Notes: generated by a model from the sequence alone, not told the origin. A DNA stretch of 64,000 bases from Molanna angustata (GCA_963576475.1 OY754987.1:11008256-11072255); one strand, 5' to 3'; shown: positions 19,480-31,721, counted from the first letter of the stretch. Numbers and translations: made by a program.

Positions 19480-20374
19480 ACAGGTGGGAGAGAAACACCA
19501 TTTCAAAATTGAACTTCAATCGCTTCCATACAGGGTATGAATTGAAGCTATTCGCTGTATTTCCAGAGCAAGGGGAGCCATACCTGTAAGAATATGAAGA
19601 GTGTCAGTAGCGCAGGTTCTGTAAGCCTTTTTACTAAAGCTAGTAGAGCAAATTCATAAATTATCGAACTAATATTAGGTTTTTAAATTACAACATCGCC
19701 GCTATGCATTATAAAATTGGATTTTAAGTTATCGTAGAATTTTCAGTGGAAATTTATTTCTGTATAAAATCTTATATAATTTAATAGACTGTCCTGATTA
19801 ATTTTAGAGTGCAATCTTTTAAAAGAAGACAACATAATAACATATATTCAATTTCACCATTTCTTACAAAACTTGGCAAGAATGAAATAATCCGTAGAAT
19901 TTATGATAACTAGAATAGACTTTTGACTGACTTGGACATCTTTAATTTAAAGTTTGCAAAATTTAAACAATTGAGCAAAGATTAATTATAATATATTCAC
20001 TAGAGAAATCCTAGAATTAACTGTAGTCCTTGAATTTTTCCCCTTTTTCTTCTCCTTCCACCTTATCATAGGTATTTTTATATATGTACATAACATGCTG
20101 CAGGCAATCGTAATTGGAGAGTTGACCTTACATGTTCTTTTGTACTAACATATTTTGTATTTTTAAGGTCAATTATTTCTCTGTGAGTGTCTCTTAATAA
20201 AAAAAGGGCTGTCTAGAAAGCAGCAGACGTCTGATGTATTGAGTTTCACAACCCATGAGCCCAACAAGGAGCCGCATAGCACACGATTTTCATAAAGGTA
20301 GCGTTGTAAATCAGTTTTGGTACTATAAATACAAGCATCGCCATCTATCAGTGTTCATGTAAGTAAAATATATT
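19480..20374. other. No feature seen
   Basis: AT-rich, without long frames or recognised repeats. A GC-richer patch at 20205-20345 is unassigned. Confidence 0.4.
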
Positions 20375-20523
20375 TTTAGTTGCATATGCGCAACCAAAGG
20401 ATTTTTTTGACCAAAGGAAAGGGAGTCAATGATATTTTCATGAGAAATTTTTAACATTTCAATAGAGACGAAGTTGAAATATTATAGGAGAACCGGGCAC
20501 CTATAAGGCTGACGACCTGTCAT
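20375..20523 (+). repeat. CAATAGAGACGAAG family, copy a
   Basis: It contains GTTGCATATGCGCAA, then AAGGGAGTCAATGATATTTT, then CAATAGAGACGAAGT, GGAGAACC and CGACCTGTCAT. The same order occurs at 31300-31690, 35555-35850, 49443-50290 and 61118-61275. No coding capacity; class unknown. Confidence 0.6.
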
Positions 20524-20790
20524 GTATCATCATCATCATCTCCACTGCCCAGGATGGGCCTTGGCCTCCTCAAGGAATCGTCTCCATTGAGCCCTATCCA
20601 TGGCCTTTTCTCTCCAATTCCGCACACCGGCTATCTCAAGGTCTTTCTCAACTCCATCCATCCATCGAAGTTTCGACCTTCCCAAACCTCTTCTTCCCTC
20701 CGGACGTGATGTGAGGATTCTTTTTGGTGTCTGGTCATCTTCCATACGATGCACGTGTCCTAACCAGCGGAGCCTCCCTATTTTTATCGT
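20524..20790 (-). pseudogene. LINE 3' fragment (RTE-like C-terminus)
   Basis: The minus-strand frame reads RLRWLGHVHRM, then GRRGLGRSKLRWMDGVEKDL, then DRAQWRRFLEEAKAHPG and a stop at 20536. This is the common C-terminal tail of insect endonuclease/reverse-transcriptase LINEs. The downstream ATGATGATG-type tract (20526-20539) is the usual 3' tail. Heavily 5'-truncated. Confidence 0.7.
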
Positions 20791-20835
20791 TTTTATCTAT
20801 ACAACTATAAAAATAATCGAGGAAAGTTCTGTTGA

Positions 20836-21075
20836 GTACAGTACTATAAATTCAGATCTTGGGTGACATTGTCCAACAATCTCTGCCTTGGTCCTTCCAG
20901 AAGTCTCTCGCCTGCCGGGTTATTTTGCAGGATGCGTTTTGTGGCTCATTCTTCTCCTGATCTGACGACATGTCCACTTCAGTCTAATCTTCTAGACCAA
21001 ATCTCACTAGTTTTAGTTGTCCTGACATTGCGCGAATTTCCTCATTGCATCTTGGTCTCCAGACACCTGCCGTAT
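20836..21075 (-). pseudogene. Second LINE C-terminal fragment, degenerate
   Basis: On the minus strand, with stops and shifts, it reads RRLD.SGHVVRSGEE.ATKRILQNNPAGERLLEGPRQRLLDNVTQDL. It is the same kind of tail as the previous fragment but a different family. Confidence 0.6.
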
Positions 21076-21439
21076 TACCCCACGTGACTCAATATATGAA
21101 ATCTGAATTGAATTTTACTGAGTTAAATGAGTTAAATTAAATATACAATTGACGTATTTTTGTCGTTATTATATTATATCTATGAAAAGCAAATTTATAA
21201 TAAATAAATAAAGCAATATAATAATCAAGATTGCAGACTGGATTTAAAAACCAATATGACGTAGATGAATGAATATCCATAAATGTAACTATACAATGTT
21301 GTCCATTGTACATAGTTTAAAATATTGTCATTTGGTCGCCGAACCGGAGGTTATCTATTAGCAAACGAGTGGGTTCTGACCAACACTAATCTCTCCACAC
21401 CATATTTTTATTTACGAAGACTATCAGCTTTAATTTCTT

Positions 21440-21660
21440 CTTCTTTTGGTCATAATCCTAGGATTGGTCTACACCAAACACTCGATTTTTCCACTTATCT
21501 CTATCGTCCGCCAGTCTCTTCATCTCTTTGTAACTGCTACAGCGCACGTCACCGATTATCTGGTCTATATAGTTGTTTCTGGTAGTTGTTTCTGGGGCGG
21601 CCTCTACAGTTGCCCCCATCAATCATTCCTTCGACGATGGTAAGAAGCAGGCCTCGGTGC
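21440..21660 (-). repeat. LINE-derived dispersed repeat
   Basis: CATAATCCTAGGATTGGT...CCACTTATCTCT...CGTCCGCCAG...GCGCACGTCACC matches 54250-54364 in the same orientation. The GGGGCGGCCTC word recalls the GRPR region of LINE tails read on the minus strand, but I could not read a continuous protein. Confidence 0.5.
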
Positions 21661-22019
21661 CGGAGCTTTAATTTAGAACAATTATAATATACATGAAATA
21701 GTATCATAATTTTTCATGATTCCCACCATCAAACTTCTTGGCTTAGTTCCGATGGAACCACCCCAGAAGTAATCCCTTTCTGATGAAAAAAAAAAATCAT
21801 CGAATTCGGACGACGGGGTAAATAATTATTGTTAATTGCAAACGATAATATCAGAACTCGATGAAATACTATGAAGTTTTATCGCAGAAGTACAAATTAA
21901 AGAGTGTTTTGAATTTCTCTTGAATCATATGTTGACGAAAATACAATGGAAATAGACTGGACGCCTTTGAAAGAAAAATATTACGCAGAATTATATGAAC
22001 CTATTAACGACGGTCAAAC

Positions 22020-22290
22020 ATGACATCAGCATAGTCGAGTTCATTAAGATTAACAGACTGCGCTAGTTGGGACATTTAGGTATACCATATGGATGATCTG
22101 GAGTTCTCAAAAAGGGTGTTGTCTAATGACCCAACCGGTAGAAGAAGTGTAGAGAGATCTAAACTACGATGTTAGGACGGCGTTGTCGGGCTATGGGGCA
22201 GCAGAACTAGAAGGTGGCAACCAGCTATTGAGCGGTGTGGAGAAGATTCTTGGAGGTAGCTAGGACCCACCAAGGGTTGTGACGCTGAGG
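22020..22290 (+). pseudogene. Degenerate LINE C-terminal fragment
   Basis: On the plus strand, with several stops and shifts, it matches the tail also found at 37080-37640: GGACGGCGTTGTCGGGCTAT, GCAGCAGAACT and GGAGAAGATTCTTGGAGG, then the 3' end GGTTGTGACGCTGAGGATGA. Confidence 0.6.
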
Positions 22291-22394
22291 ATGATGATGT
22301 TATCTTGACCAAATTGAAATGGGACCAATCGGAAGATACACTTTCTAATGAAAAAATAATCATCACGATGAAGTTTATTGTATACACTCTCGAC

Positions 22395-22860
22395 GCAATC
22401 TATCTATAGCCCTATACTCAAATTGGGTCTTGCCGCCTGCAAAGCCCGTATCCATGACTGTCGGTCTTGTGATGCATTACGCGAGTTATGGATGCCGATA
22501 TTGTTTGCATCCTTCACTACTCCGTCCAGCCATCGAAGCTTCGGCCTTACGATTCTTCTTCATCCCCCCGGTGCACCATTAATAATTCTTCTAGGGACGT
22601 CTTCTTCGATGATTCTTTTGATGTGTCCGGCCCATCTGAGTCTTATTAAGATTTTCATTTCCTTCTAGATGGTAGATCACAGGGTTCCTGATTATATCTA
22701 ATTCAACACTCTCCGTTGTCACAAATCTGGCATAGTTCCTTCTCAGTACCTTCCTCTCAAAAGTTTCAAGATTGTCCAGCATTCCGATCCGTATTAGAGT
22801 AATGGCCGGATAAGAGGAGGACTTTAGTTTTTTCTGGTGAGGTGACGAGACTTCATGTGC
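22395..22860 (-). pseudogene. LINE C-terminal fragment (RTE-like)
   Basis: Minus-strand text: LETFERKVLRRNYARF, then RLRWAGHIKRI after a frameshift near 22660, then RPKLRWLDGVVKDANNIG and SWIRALQAARP. The order is that of an RTE/jockey-like ORF2 end. At least one frameshift and one stop. Confidence 0.7.
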
Positions 22861-22944
22861 CTCTGCAACCCATACCAACTCTCTCGACGCGATTCCAGTT
22901 GATAATTGAATGTATAAAGAAACACTTAAAAATGCAAAACTCAT

Positions 22945-23334
22945 AACTCTCTACATATAATATTGAAGTGGCGAGTTTAAAAGGCACTTGTGTGTGCGAA
23001 AACCAAATTATTTTGCGTTAAATAATTTGCGAAATTATTGTGCACTCATTACGACCATAGTGTGACACAAACTGGTACCTTTCGGTAATTTGTTTTCAAA
23101 CCAATTTAAGTACTTATCAAAACAGATCACTACCTGTAATCACTACCTTTATTGATTTGAAAGCTTGCTCTACACGAGGTCCAACTCCAACTCAAAAAGG
23201 AAATGATCTGAAAAATAGCATGAAATTATTTCTCATGGAATATTATTCAAGATACTTCATTGTTAATTCTTAGTAGAATATATTTATCCAATCACTTACG
23301 ATAGCATACGTCATATTATTTATTTTATTGGTTG
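22945..23334. other. No feature seen
   Basis: AT-rich spacer with no supported ORF or paired repeat. Confidence 0.35.
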
Positions 23335-23917
23335 ATGGAGAGTTATACAGTGTACAAAATTGCTTTATTAGTGGACCAGTGAAAACTCCATGCATTATTC
23401 AATAAGATAATTAATATTGATTTAAAAATAATTACAAGAAATGTATAATTAATTTACTAGTACATAAAAATAAACACTAAAATAAGTCGGCTGATTAAAT
23501 CAAAGTCTAAAATCTAGGAAAGATAGGAGGAGACAGCTGTCCTAAACGCACTGAGAGAGCTCGCAGAGATGTCGACTGTATTAAATAAAGCATTGTATAC
23601 CGTGCAAGCACGGTACTAAAAAGCATTCTGAGTGTAATTGTTATTACAATTAGGAATATAACCAGTACTAGGAAATCTGGTTGTTCTGCTCGGACAGTGA
23701 AAGCAACTTTTATTTCAACAAGTCTGGGGAATCCACAAAATTGTTGACCAACTTAAACAAATATATAATATCAATTAGGGTCCTGCGGTTTGCAAGAGTT
23801 ACTAAATTATGGTATTCGATTGATTCAGCATAATTACCAAAGTTGAGACCAAGGAGAAAATCAAGATAAGAAGCAAACTTTCGCTGGATTCTTTCGATTC
23901 TGTCGATATACGTTGAA
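23335..23917 (-). pseudogene. CR1/jockey-like LINE 3' end
   Basis: Minus-strand text starts IDRIERIQRKFASYLDF, continues through LANRRTLIDIIYLFKLVNN to a stop at 23712. After a frameshift it continues to SSLSAFRTAV near 23535. The following 3' untranslated region is the repeat seen inverted at 1146-1380, ending near AATAAAGCAA. Heavily 5'-truncated. Confidence 0.7.
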
Positions 23918-24049
23918 TAGTGAGGAAACTATTATTATGAAAAATATTGTATACAGTAGGTATACAAAAGACAGTACATATATAACTGAATTGCTTATGT
24001 TTTTTTAAGAACAGCTTAACTTAAAACAACGTCAAAATACAATTATTGC

Positions 24050-24440
24050 AATTCTTCGTCTTCTTCGCTCTAGCCTTTGTTCCATTTACTTGGGGTTGGC
24101 TCTCATAGTCCTTCTGTCCTCCAAAAGAATCCTTGCTTCATTTAGATATCTGGTTGTTGTGGATATCTAAGTGATCGATAGTCTACCTGGTCTTCAGAAT
24201 CCCACCTCTATGTCCATCGATATTTTTAACATTTTATCCTGTGACAGTCTCATTATGTATCCATACCATCTGTATTAGGTCAGGCTTTTCCCTGATTGGT
24301 GCGATATTGAAAATGCCACGGATATGGGCGTTCTTCACTCTGTCCAACCACCAGTTCATCTGAGCACTTTCATCTCGTTGGAATGAAGAGTCTGAACATG
24401 GTTGATCTTAAAGATCCAGCACTCAGATGAGGTCATTGTT
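24050..24440 (-). pseudogene. Degenerate LINE C-terminal fragment
   Basis: Minus-strand pieces such as NEMKVLR, INRDAP-like IRGIFNIAPI and a GRP-like block can be read across several frames. Likely another retroelement tail, poorly preserved. Confidence 0.45.
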
Positions 24441-24449
24441 GGTCTGACA

Positions 24450-25213
24450 AATACAATTATTGCAACATTGTAAAATAAACGAAATTCAATGAATATTCCC
24501 AGATTGTATTAATCGGATTAATAGTAGCGGATTCACGCTACGTTTTCTACAAAAAAAAATACATTATATTTTTTGGGCCAATCAAATCAATTGGAAAAAT
24601 GCCTCGTGTAAAACCAGCTTCGCATTACTAACTAAAAAATGGCCTGTCTAAAGATTGAAAAAATATGACGGATATTTTTGAATACGTATAATTATTCACA
24701 CGCGTATTAATGTATGCTATATTGGCCATATTAAAATGTATTTAAACAGTATGAATAAATACTTAAAATAGGAAAAAACCCATGTTTTTTATGACCTTTT
24801 GTGATCGTAATGATTGTTATCGATGTACACTTTATTGTATACTAACGTTTAATTTGAAATTAGTTATTATCAAAATGTTATGAAGGATATTCATAATGTA
24901 ATATTCAACAATGAATGAAAGTGATATGGTTAGTTATATCAGGCATGACAGTGATTGCTAGTAAGTAATATTGGTACATTGCCCTTTTTGCCGACCCTGA
25001 TAAGAACACAGCATTCAGACAAATACGAAAGGTTTAAACTTAAATTTAAACCAGTTAGAAAAGCTCTGTTAAATATATAAATAAACATTCCATAGATAAC
25101 TATTTTATAATAACTCATTGTTGATGTAAATAAAATAAAAAATAATACAAAAATAATTAAATAAAATCATTGAAAAACCAGAGGATTGTTGACTAAACTT
25201 ACACTAAAATCTC
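24450..25213. other. No feature seen
   Basis: AT-rich (over 70 percent by eye), without supported frames. Confidence 0.35.
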
Positions 25214-25395
25214 CATTTTTTTTTAATAAAAATGAATATGTCCTTATTAAACAAGTACATATACATCTTTCTACGTTCCCTAAAATAAGCAAATAAATGC
25301 TTGTGCTATAGGTGAATGAAATCGGTCGAGGCAGGATTCGAACTCGCGACTACTGGATTACTAACTCAGCGCGCTAACCGCTCTGCCACCAACCC
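25214..25395 (-). repeat. tRNA-derived SINE, family 1, copy 1
   Basis: On the minus strand a tRNA-like head has an A box (GGCAGAGCGGTTAGCGCG) and a B box (GAGTTCGAATCC). The anticodon position reads AGT. A body of about 100 bp (TTCACCTATAG..., TTTAGGGAACGTAG..., AAGGACATATTCATTTTT) ends in an A-rich tail. The whole unit recurs at 59299-59472. Confidence 0.8.
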
Positions 25396-25399
25396 ATTA

Positions 25400-25871
25400 T
25401 GTTCATAATATCTGTAACTACACTTTTTTCTTGAAAGGTTGGCAATCCCTGAATGCATTTGAATGTGGCAAATTGAAATTATATATGATATTTAAACAAA
25501 AGTTCAAAAACTCAATTTTCCCGAATGTGAGGGTATTTTGAATGCTTCGAAAAGGAGCTAGACGCGTGTCTTTGGTAAACTAATCAAATCTAAGTTAACT
25601 TAAAGTTGTCGCCAAATAACTTGAACTTCAAGCCGAGAAGGGGGGCGATTTGCACGTAAACCAACGAAGCAAAAAGACACAAATTTACGCTCTGCGCAAC
25701 TGGAAGCTCGTTTAAGATGTTTGGCGAATATTATACCTACTCTACACATTGAGTCGATTGAAGAGGACGAGAATTTCATAGCACGCCATATGCCGTACAT
25801 ATTATAAATACATCATGTTAAACTCATAGTTTGCATTTTTAACATGAAAACTCTTGCGATATTGATGTAAA
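25400..25871. other. No feature seen
   Basis: No supported gene or paired repeat. Confidence 0.35.
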
Positions 25872-26201
25872 ATAGTTGCATGTAACACATGAGATCCAAC
25901 TGTCGATGGCGATAGTAGTTAGGATTTTTCGACGTTTTTCGATATTTTCAAAAATAAATATGGAAATATAAGTAGGCAGTTAAAACATAAATTTATCCTA
26001 AATAAAAAGTTTTTCTTAACAAAACATAGTTGAGAAACTCTACTTATTTAAAAAAATTGAGATTTTGTATTTGTCTATGTATATTCATACCAATTATCAG
26101 CGTTCTAGGTTGTAAATAAGGAGAAAATTCAAAAGTTGTTAACCTCTGAAGGAAACGAAAATTCAAAATACTTAGTGTGAAAGTTTTGTTCTTAGTTTAA
26201 C
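25872..26201 (-). mobile_element. Helitron-like element, partial copy P3b
   Basis: The minus-strand 3' end is ATCGACAGTTGGATCTC, then CATGTGTTACATG, then CAACTAT in place of CAACTAG. Only about 330 bp of the element remains, and it abuts the 3' end of the next copy, head-to-tail in the same orientation. Confidence 0.55.
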
Positions 26202-26831
26202 AATAGTTGCATGTAACACATGAGATCCAACTGTATATGAACACATGAGATCCAAATTGTATGAAGCGATGTCGTCACTAAATTCAATTTTTATAAAAAT
26301 TGTTAAAAATTATTTGTGATGAAGGACGTAGGTACTTCTATAATATAAGTATTTTTTATAGAAAATTAAATTATCTAGTTGGGGAGTTTCGGCTTTTTTC
26401 GATATTTATAAAAACTTTTGGAAATATAGGCAACACATAAATTTATCATAAAAAAAATATTTTCCTCAATAAAAATGTTTGAGAAACTCTGGAATTCTTA
26501 AAACAAAAAAAAAATGAGATTTTATATTTGACTACATTTATACCTATTTTCAGCGTTCTAGCTTGTATGGTTTCTGAGATAAATGGAAAATAAAGTAAAA
26601 ATTCAAAAGTTGATAACCCCTGATTGAAACAAAGATTCAAAATTCTGAGTATAAAAGTTTTGTAGGTCTATAACTATCTAAACATTCTGAAATTTTGGGC
26701 TCTGTAAATTGAGCGGATCAAAAGTTATAAGGGGACACACACTCACAAACAGACACACATATACACAGACATATAGATACACATATAGACACACGAAATG
26801 TTCTACTTCAAATTTTGAGTAAATCCGACAT

Positions 26832-28560
26832 AATAATAATAATAATAATAATTTATTTGTTGCATTTAAATGAGAAAAAAAAATATACATGTTTTGGATT
26901 ATTTTACAACAAATAGGCTGTTGCTCAGCTGTACACCCGTGGAGTCCCACAGTGCAGCTGGTTTTCAGCAAGGCCTTGGACGATCACAAAATATATAGAT
27001 AATAATACAAAAAGAAAATAAAATAAAATTATATACGAAAACAACTTAACAGGAAAAAAGAAAAGAATTGAATGGTAAAAAAAAAACATGAGAAAAAATA
27101 AATAAATAAATAAAAAAAATAAATTAATTAACAAAAAACGCACTATGTATTACTTGCATTATAAGTTAATTTTGTGTACTCAATAGCCATTCACTGCAAT
27201 GCTTTTTAAAGCTCTGCAGTGACGTTGCTGTACGAATATGTTGCGGCAATTCATTCCAGTATTTGGTTGATGTGTATGTATAACTCCCTTCAAAGGTAGT
27301 GGTTCGATGTCTGGGGAGAATAAGTAGATGGTCTCTTTGTCGCGTAGCATGCATATGAATATCACGGGACCACTGTAATCTGTCATACAGATAGGAAGGT
27401 GTCTTACTTTTAATGATTCTGAATATTTGACACAGATGATGAAACTTCCTTCTGTTAAACATATTCAGTATCCCGTGCTGCTTAAGGTATGGAGAAACAT
27501 GTGCTCGCCTAGGTATTTTGTAACAAAAACGTGCACACGCATTTTGGATACGTTGCACTTGCTTTTGTGTATTCTTTATCAAAGAAGGACCATACACCGT
27601 ATCCCCATAGTCTAATATGGATAAAACAAGACTATCTGTCAGCAGTTTGCGGACATTGACCGAAATATATTCTCGAATTTTATATAAAAGGCGTAACCTT
27701 GAATAGCCCCATTGCACCTTTTTTTTTACATGTTCTTCATATTTCAACCGTTGGTCCATTACTATACCGAGATTACGTGCAACGCTTACGAATGGAATGT
27801 CAGTGGAATCAATGACAACCCTAAAGCCGCTGCTTTCCACAGCAGTAATTTTTTGTTTTGGGCCCACAACCAGTGCTACAGTCTTTTGGGGGTTGAGAAG
27901 TAGTGCATGGGCTTGTGCCCATGCATGAATTTTATTCAAATCACTATTTATCATGCCCACGGCCGATTGCACGCTATGTTGCTCAAAAGACAAATAAACT
28001 TGTGAGTCATCTGCGTACATATGTGATTTGCAGTAATTAAGAACATTCATCATATCAGCTGTGTATATAGCAAATAACAATGGTCCAAGTATGGACCCCT
28101 GTGGAACGCCACGAGTCAGCTTAACAGCAGTAGAGTATTTCAAAGACCCACCGACTTCACTGCAGACCAGACGCTGAGTTCTGCCTCTGAAATAACTTTG
28201 GAACCATCTGATAGTTCCATCGTCAAATCCATAGAACTGCAATTTCGATATGAGCAGTGGAATACTTATCATGTCAAAAGCTTTGGAGGGAATCAAGAAG
28301 AACCAATATTGATACTTTTCCCTTGTCACATGAAGTGTGTAAGTCATCGGTAATGCATTGTAACGCTGAAGTGGTGCTATAACCCTTACGAAAGCCGGAC
28401 TGATGAGGGGGTATAATTTTACATTTTTCCGCATATTTTACTGTTTGATCAAACACGATTTTCTCAAGTAATTTAGATAGAGTGGGCAATATACTAATTG
28501 GTCTAAGATCATTTAAGCTTGAAATCGGTGTCTTTTTGGGCAGTGGCTTTACAAGTGCAT
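26832..28560 (-). mobile_element. 5'-truncated CR1/jockey-like LINE
   Basis: Minus-strand LINE of about 1.7 kb. It starts inside the reverse transcriptase and ends with a (TTA)n-type tail (26832-26852). It sits within Helitron-like copy P3, so it is the younger insertion. No endonuclease remains. Confidence 0.75.
27166..28555 (-). pseudogene. Reverse transcriptase of the CR1/jockey-like LINE
   Basis: The frame begins in the fingers (PKKTPISSL near 28540) and runs through NDLRPISILPTLSKLLEK and QSGFRKGYSTTSAL. Near 28280 it shifts frame within LLDxxxAFD. It then stays open for about 370 codons to 27166. Catalytic YADD is followed by SQVYLS. RGVPQGSILGPLLF is intact, and the tail reads WNELPQHIRTATSLQSFK. 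One frameshift plus loss of the N-terminal half make it inactive. Long open stretches suggest fairly recent insertion. Clade (CR1 against jockey) is not resolved by eye. Confidence 0.8.
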
Positions 28561-28601
28561 GTTAAGGGAACAAAGTTCTCTTGAACAAATCGACAGTTGG
28601 A

Positions 28602-29203
28602 CTACGGAAGACTATGAGAAATCAAGTCTTTCATTAAATACATTTTGGTTGGTGGAAACCCCCCTGACAGAGACTTGATAATTATGAAACTTTAAGTAAG
28701 GTTGGTAGGTACCTACATATTTTAATATTATAAACTATTGTATAATTTCAATTAAATAAATTATTCAATATTATAAAATTGAAACTGCTGATAAACGTCA
28801 TTTCCGTCAATCTGGTCAAAAGTGGTTCATCTATATTTATTTTGATGTAATAATCCATTTTAATATTCCTTTGTCTTTTTTGTAAAGAGCCCGTTATTTG
28901 TATATGTAACAATCGGTGGTCAGTGTTGCTCATCGGGAACAATAAAATTACAAGGGCTAAAATAACACGATTACATATTATAAATTTCATTCAAAATTTT
29001 AACTTAATCATTTTTATAATATTAATGTGTTAATATGCCGGATGCTGATGTGGGTGTCGCCATTGCTGTAAATTAGGTATAGACAGTTGAAAAATATATT
29101 TCCCCTTTTATAGGTCATAAAATAATTATCTTTCATCTTCTTCTTCTTCCTGGCTTGTCCTAATTTATTGCCGTTGAAGGCTGTTCGGGTCGGTTCTTCC
29201 TTC
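28602..29203. other. No gene seen
   Basis: AT-rich. A (TTC)n patch is at 29138-29150. No supported frame. Confidence 0.35.
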
Positions 29204-29500
29204 GAACCTTCGGACTAGGCAAACCCTGAAAGAAATTGGGAAATTTCGAAAATTTTATGTTTTTTAGCATCGTTGTTCATTTGAGTGGCCATGAAAAGAT
29301 TTTAAAATCACATGCCAAAATAATATTTATATTTGTGGCCTTGTCAAGCATTGTATCTATATAAGGTTCAATTTTTAATCTTGTAGTATGGTTTCAATAA
29401 AACTGGCAAAAAAATATTTGGTAAGTATAGAATTTCTTAACTTAATATTTAGGCAAGCCAAGATTTTCGGCTTCTATAAGCAATTCCGCTGCTGTCAGAC
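29204..29500 (+). repeat. Dispersed repeat D, copy 1
   Basis: About 300 bp matching 47883-48170 in the same orientation (GGCAAACCCTGAAAGAA, TTTTTAGCATCG, GTCAAGCATTGTATCTA, CCAAGATTTTCGGCTT). No coding capacity; class unknown. Confidence 0.65.
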
Positions 29501-29540
29501 CCACCGTTTGTAGACCTGGTTTAAACAAAAACTCGCGAAA

Positions 29541-29563
29541 AATAATTTTACTTGAACAAATCG
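29541..29563 (-). repeat. Isolated 5' end of the Helitron-like family
   Basis: TCCAACTATCGATTTGTTCAAG on the minus strand. I could not follow the rest of the element from here. Confidence 0.4.
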
Positions 29564-30194
29564 ATAGTTGGAAAATAATACATTACCTAATAGACTGCCC
29601 CGACCTCCTCGAGCTTATCTGTTTTAGATTTCAATCTTTTATAGAAGGCAAAATGATACATTTTAAATTACACCTTTACGAAATGATATTGGAAAGAACG
29701 GGGATTTGCTCAAAAAATACACTCTCCTTGTTCATATATTTATTTATTTTTATTTATTTAATCTTATTGTACATATAATTAGACAACTGGATATATTTTA
29801 TATAGATATATATTATTTAAAATTTGACCTTTTCAAACATAAATGTAAGGATAGGTATTTATATTTATTCACGAGAGCATTTTTGATGTCAAATAAACCA
29901 TTTCCCCACCACCTTTCCTTCTACTATTTTTTCATTTTTTATTTTAAATAAATTTTGTTTATATGCTTATAATGATAACTTCTTTAGTGAAAACCTGTTA
30001 TAAGTTTTCTAGTTTATAATACCTAATAGGTATTTATCTCTATATTATGTAAAAATAAAACAGTAGGCTTTTTAATAAGTAAATAAATAAATATTCCGAG
30101 AATTCATGACTGAAAGGGATATTGAGTGTAAGATAAAAATAAAAATACCTAGAAATGTTTTGGCGTCATTGTGATGAGCGACTGATAAAAAATT

Positions 30195-30369
30195 ATGGTC
30201 TATATAGATGCATAGCGTAAACTCGAGAATTTAAATACATTTTCATTTTAATTTTTACCTTATATCATTGTGGTAACAAATTGAGTCCTTCCCTTCCCTT
30301 CTTTTTTCTTCCCCATTAATCATTCTCAGACTGTAATTGTATGTTTATCTTAAAAAATCAAATAAAATT
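30195..30369 (+). repeat. LINE 3' untranslated region-like repeat
   Basis: GATGCATAG.GTAAAC, then ATTGTG..AACA, then TTCCCTTCCCTTC match 58793-58935. AAAT-rich tails follow in both places, as in many insect LINEs. Confidence 0.5.
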
Positions 30370-30482
30370 GTAAATAAGGAAATACTTAATGAAATAAATA
30401 AATAATTAATTAATTAAATAATTAAAGAAATATATAAATAAATAAATTAATAAATAAATAAATAAATAAATAAATAAATTAA

Positions 30483-30565
<83 letters not shown>

Positions 30566-30570
30566 AAAAA

Positions 30571-30653
<83 letters not shown>

Positions 30654-30880
30654 ATACATAAATTAATTAATTAATTAATAAATAAATTTAAAAAAAAATT
30701 AACTTAATAAATAAATAATAAATAAATAAAAAATAAATAAATAAAAAAAAAAAAAAAAAAATAAAAAAAAAATAAATAAAAAATAAATAAATAAATAAAT
30801 AAAAAAAAATAAAATAAATAAATAAATTAATTTATTAATCAATTAATTAATTAATTAATAAGTAAACAAAATTAAAAAAA
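30370..30880. repeat. (AAAT)n microsatellite block
   Basis: About 500 bp of AAAT-type repeat, nearly pure at 30440-30655 and degenerate after that. The Leu-Phe-Ile-Tyr frame across it is an artefact. It probably grew from a LINE tail. Confidence 0.9.
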
Positions 30881-30939
30881 AATACAAAAAAACCTGTAAC
30901 TAACTATAACGCAATCAAAACATTCCCCAACCCGAGTGG

Positions 30940-31120
30940 TAGGTTAGTAGGTTAGAAGATAGAGATGAAGAGGTTGGCCAAGAAAAGCTTGGCCCGATCA
31001 CAAAAATGAGATCCTGAAGGTTGGAAAGGCAAGGAACCAGAATTATTATAGAAGAGTGTGTATGAGACTATTCGTGGATGTAAATGAAGCGAGGAATGTA
31101 TAAGTGTGAAATTCATTTAA
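30940..31120 (+). pseudogene. RTE-like LINE 3' fragment
   Basis: Plus-strand text RGWPRKAWPDH, EILK, then YRRVCMRLFVDVNEARNV and a stop resembles the ends of the copies at 34510-34860 and 55908-56617. Confidence 0.65.
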
Positions 31121-31299
31121 CTCTGCCTACTTTAATAAGGAAAACCATGATGACTTTGTATAGAGATATATGTACCTACCTACTACTTATTATTTTTATT
31201 TTAATATTACATTATTAGGTACAAGTACAATACAATGGCAGGTTTCTTTGCCATAAAAGAATTTCTTCATATATAATATTATTTTCAGATAATAATATT

Positions 31300-31690
31300 A
31301 ATCGAATATATTTTTATTATTGCATATGCGCAAACATATGCAATAATAAAATTTCATTATTTACAAAAAAACCAATTCTCTCAATAGATGGCGTTACAAC
31401 AAAATAAATAAAAAATAATAATATTGTTGTTCATAATTTCACCCATAGATGGCTGTAGTAAAAATTCGTTATTTTCAAGCGAAAAGAATTTCAGTATTAC
31501 AATATATAGAAGTTTCAAAATTGAATTGATAGGGATCTCATTAAAAAGGCATAATTGGTGAACGTTGCGCAAGCGCATAAAGTGATCACGTAAACCAGCC
31601 GATGACAGGTCGTAAGCCCTGTAGGTGCCTTGATTTCCCGGTTCTCCTACAATAAATATTCCAACTTCGTCTCTATTGAGATAATTAAAA
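31300..31690 (-). repeat. CAATAGAGACGAAG family, copy b
   Basis: Holds the minus-strand core (CTCAATAGAGACGAAG, then GGAGAACC, CCTACAGGGCTTACGACCTG, GATCACTTTATGCGCTTGCG). It is followed at the far end by a palindromic TATTATTGCATATG...CATATGCAATAATA. Confidence 0.6.
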
Positions 31691-31721
31691 ATCTGTTAAT
31701 AATATTATATATGATTAAATT

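Larger units (their letters stand above)
26202..28601 (-). mobile_element. Helitron-like element, copy P3, split by a LINE
   Basis: The 3' hairpin and CAACTAT end lie at 26203-26225. The 5' terminus TCCAACTGTCGATTTG lies at 28586-28601 on the minus strand, with TTCAAGAGAAC after it. Between them is the CR1/jockey-like LINE (about 26832-28560), which separates the internal blocks. About 130 bp of the element near the insertion is missing compared with P2. The GT/AC tract is short (26730-26797). Confidence 0.55.

Noticed and set aside
25323..25395. tRNA-like gene with good A and B boxes on the minus strand
   Set aside because: The acceptor stem pairs poorly and the same SINE body follows here and at 59299-59472, so it is a SINE head and not a tRNA gene.
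30447..30659. Leu-Phe-Ile-Tyr open frame
   Set aside because: Translation of the AAAT microsatellite.
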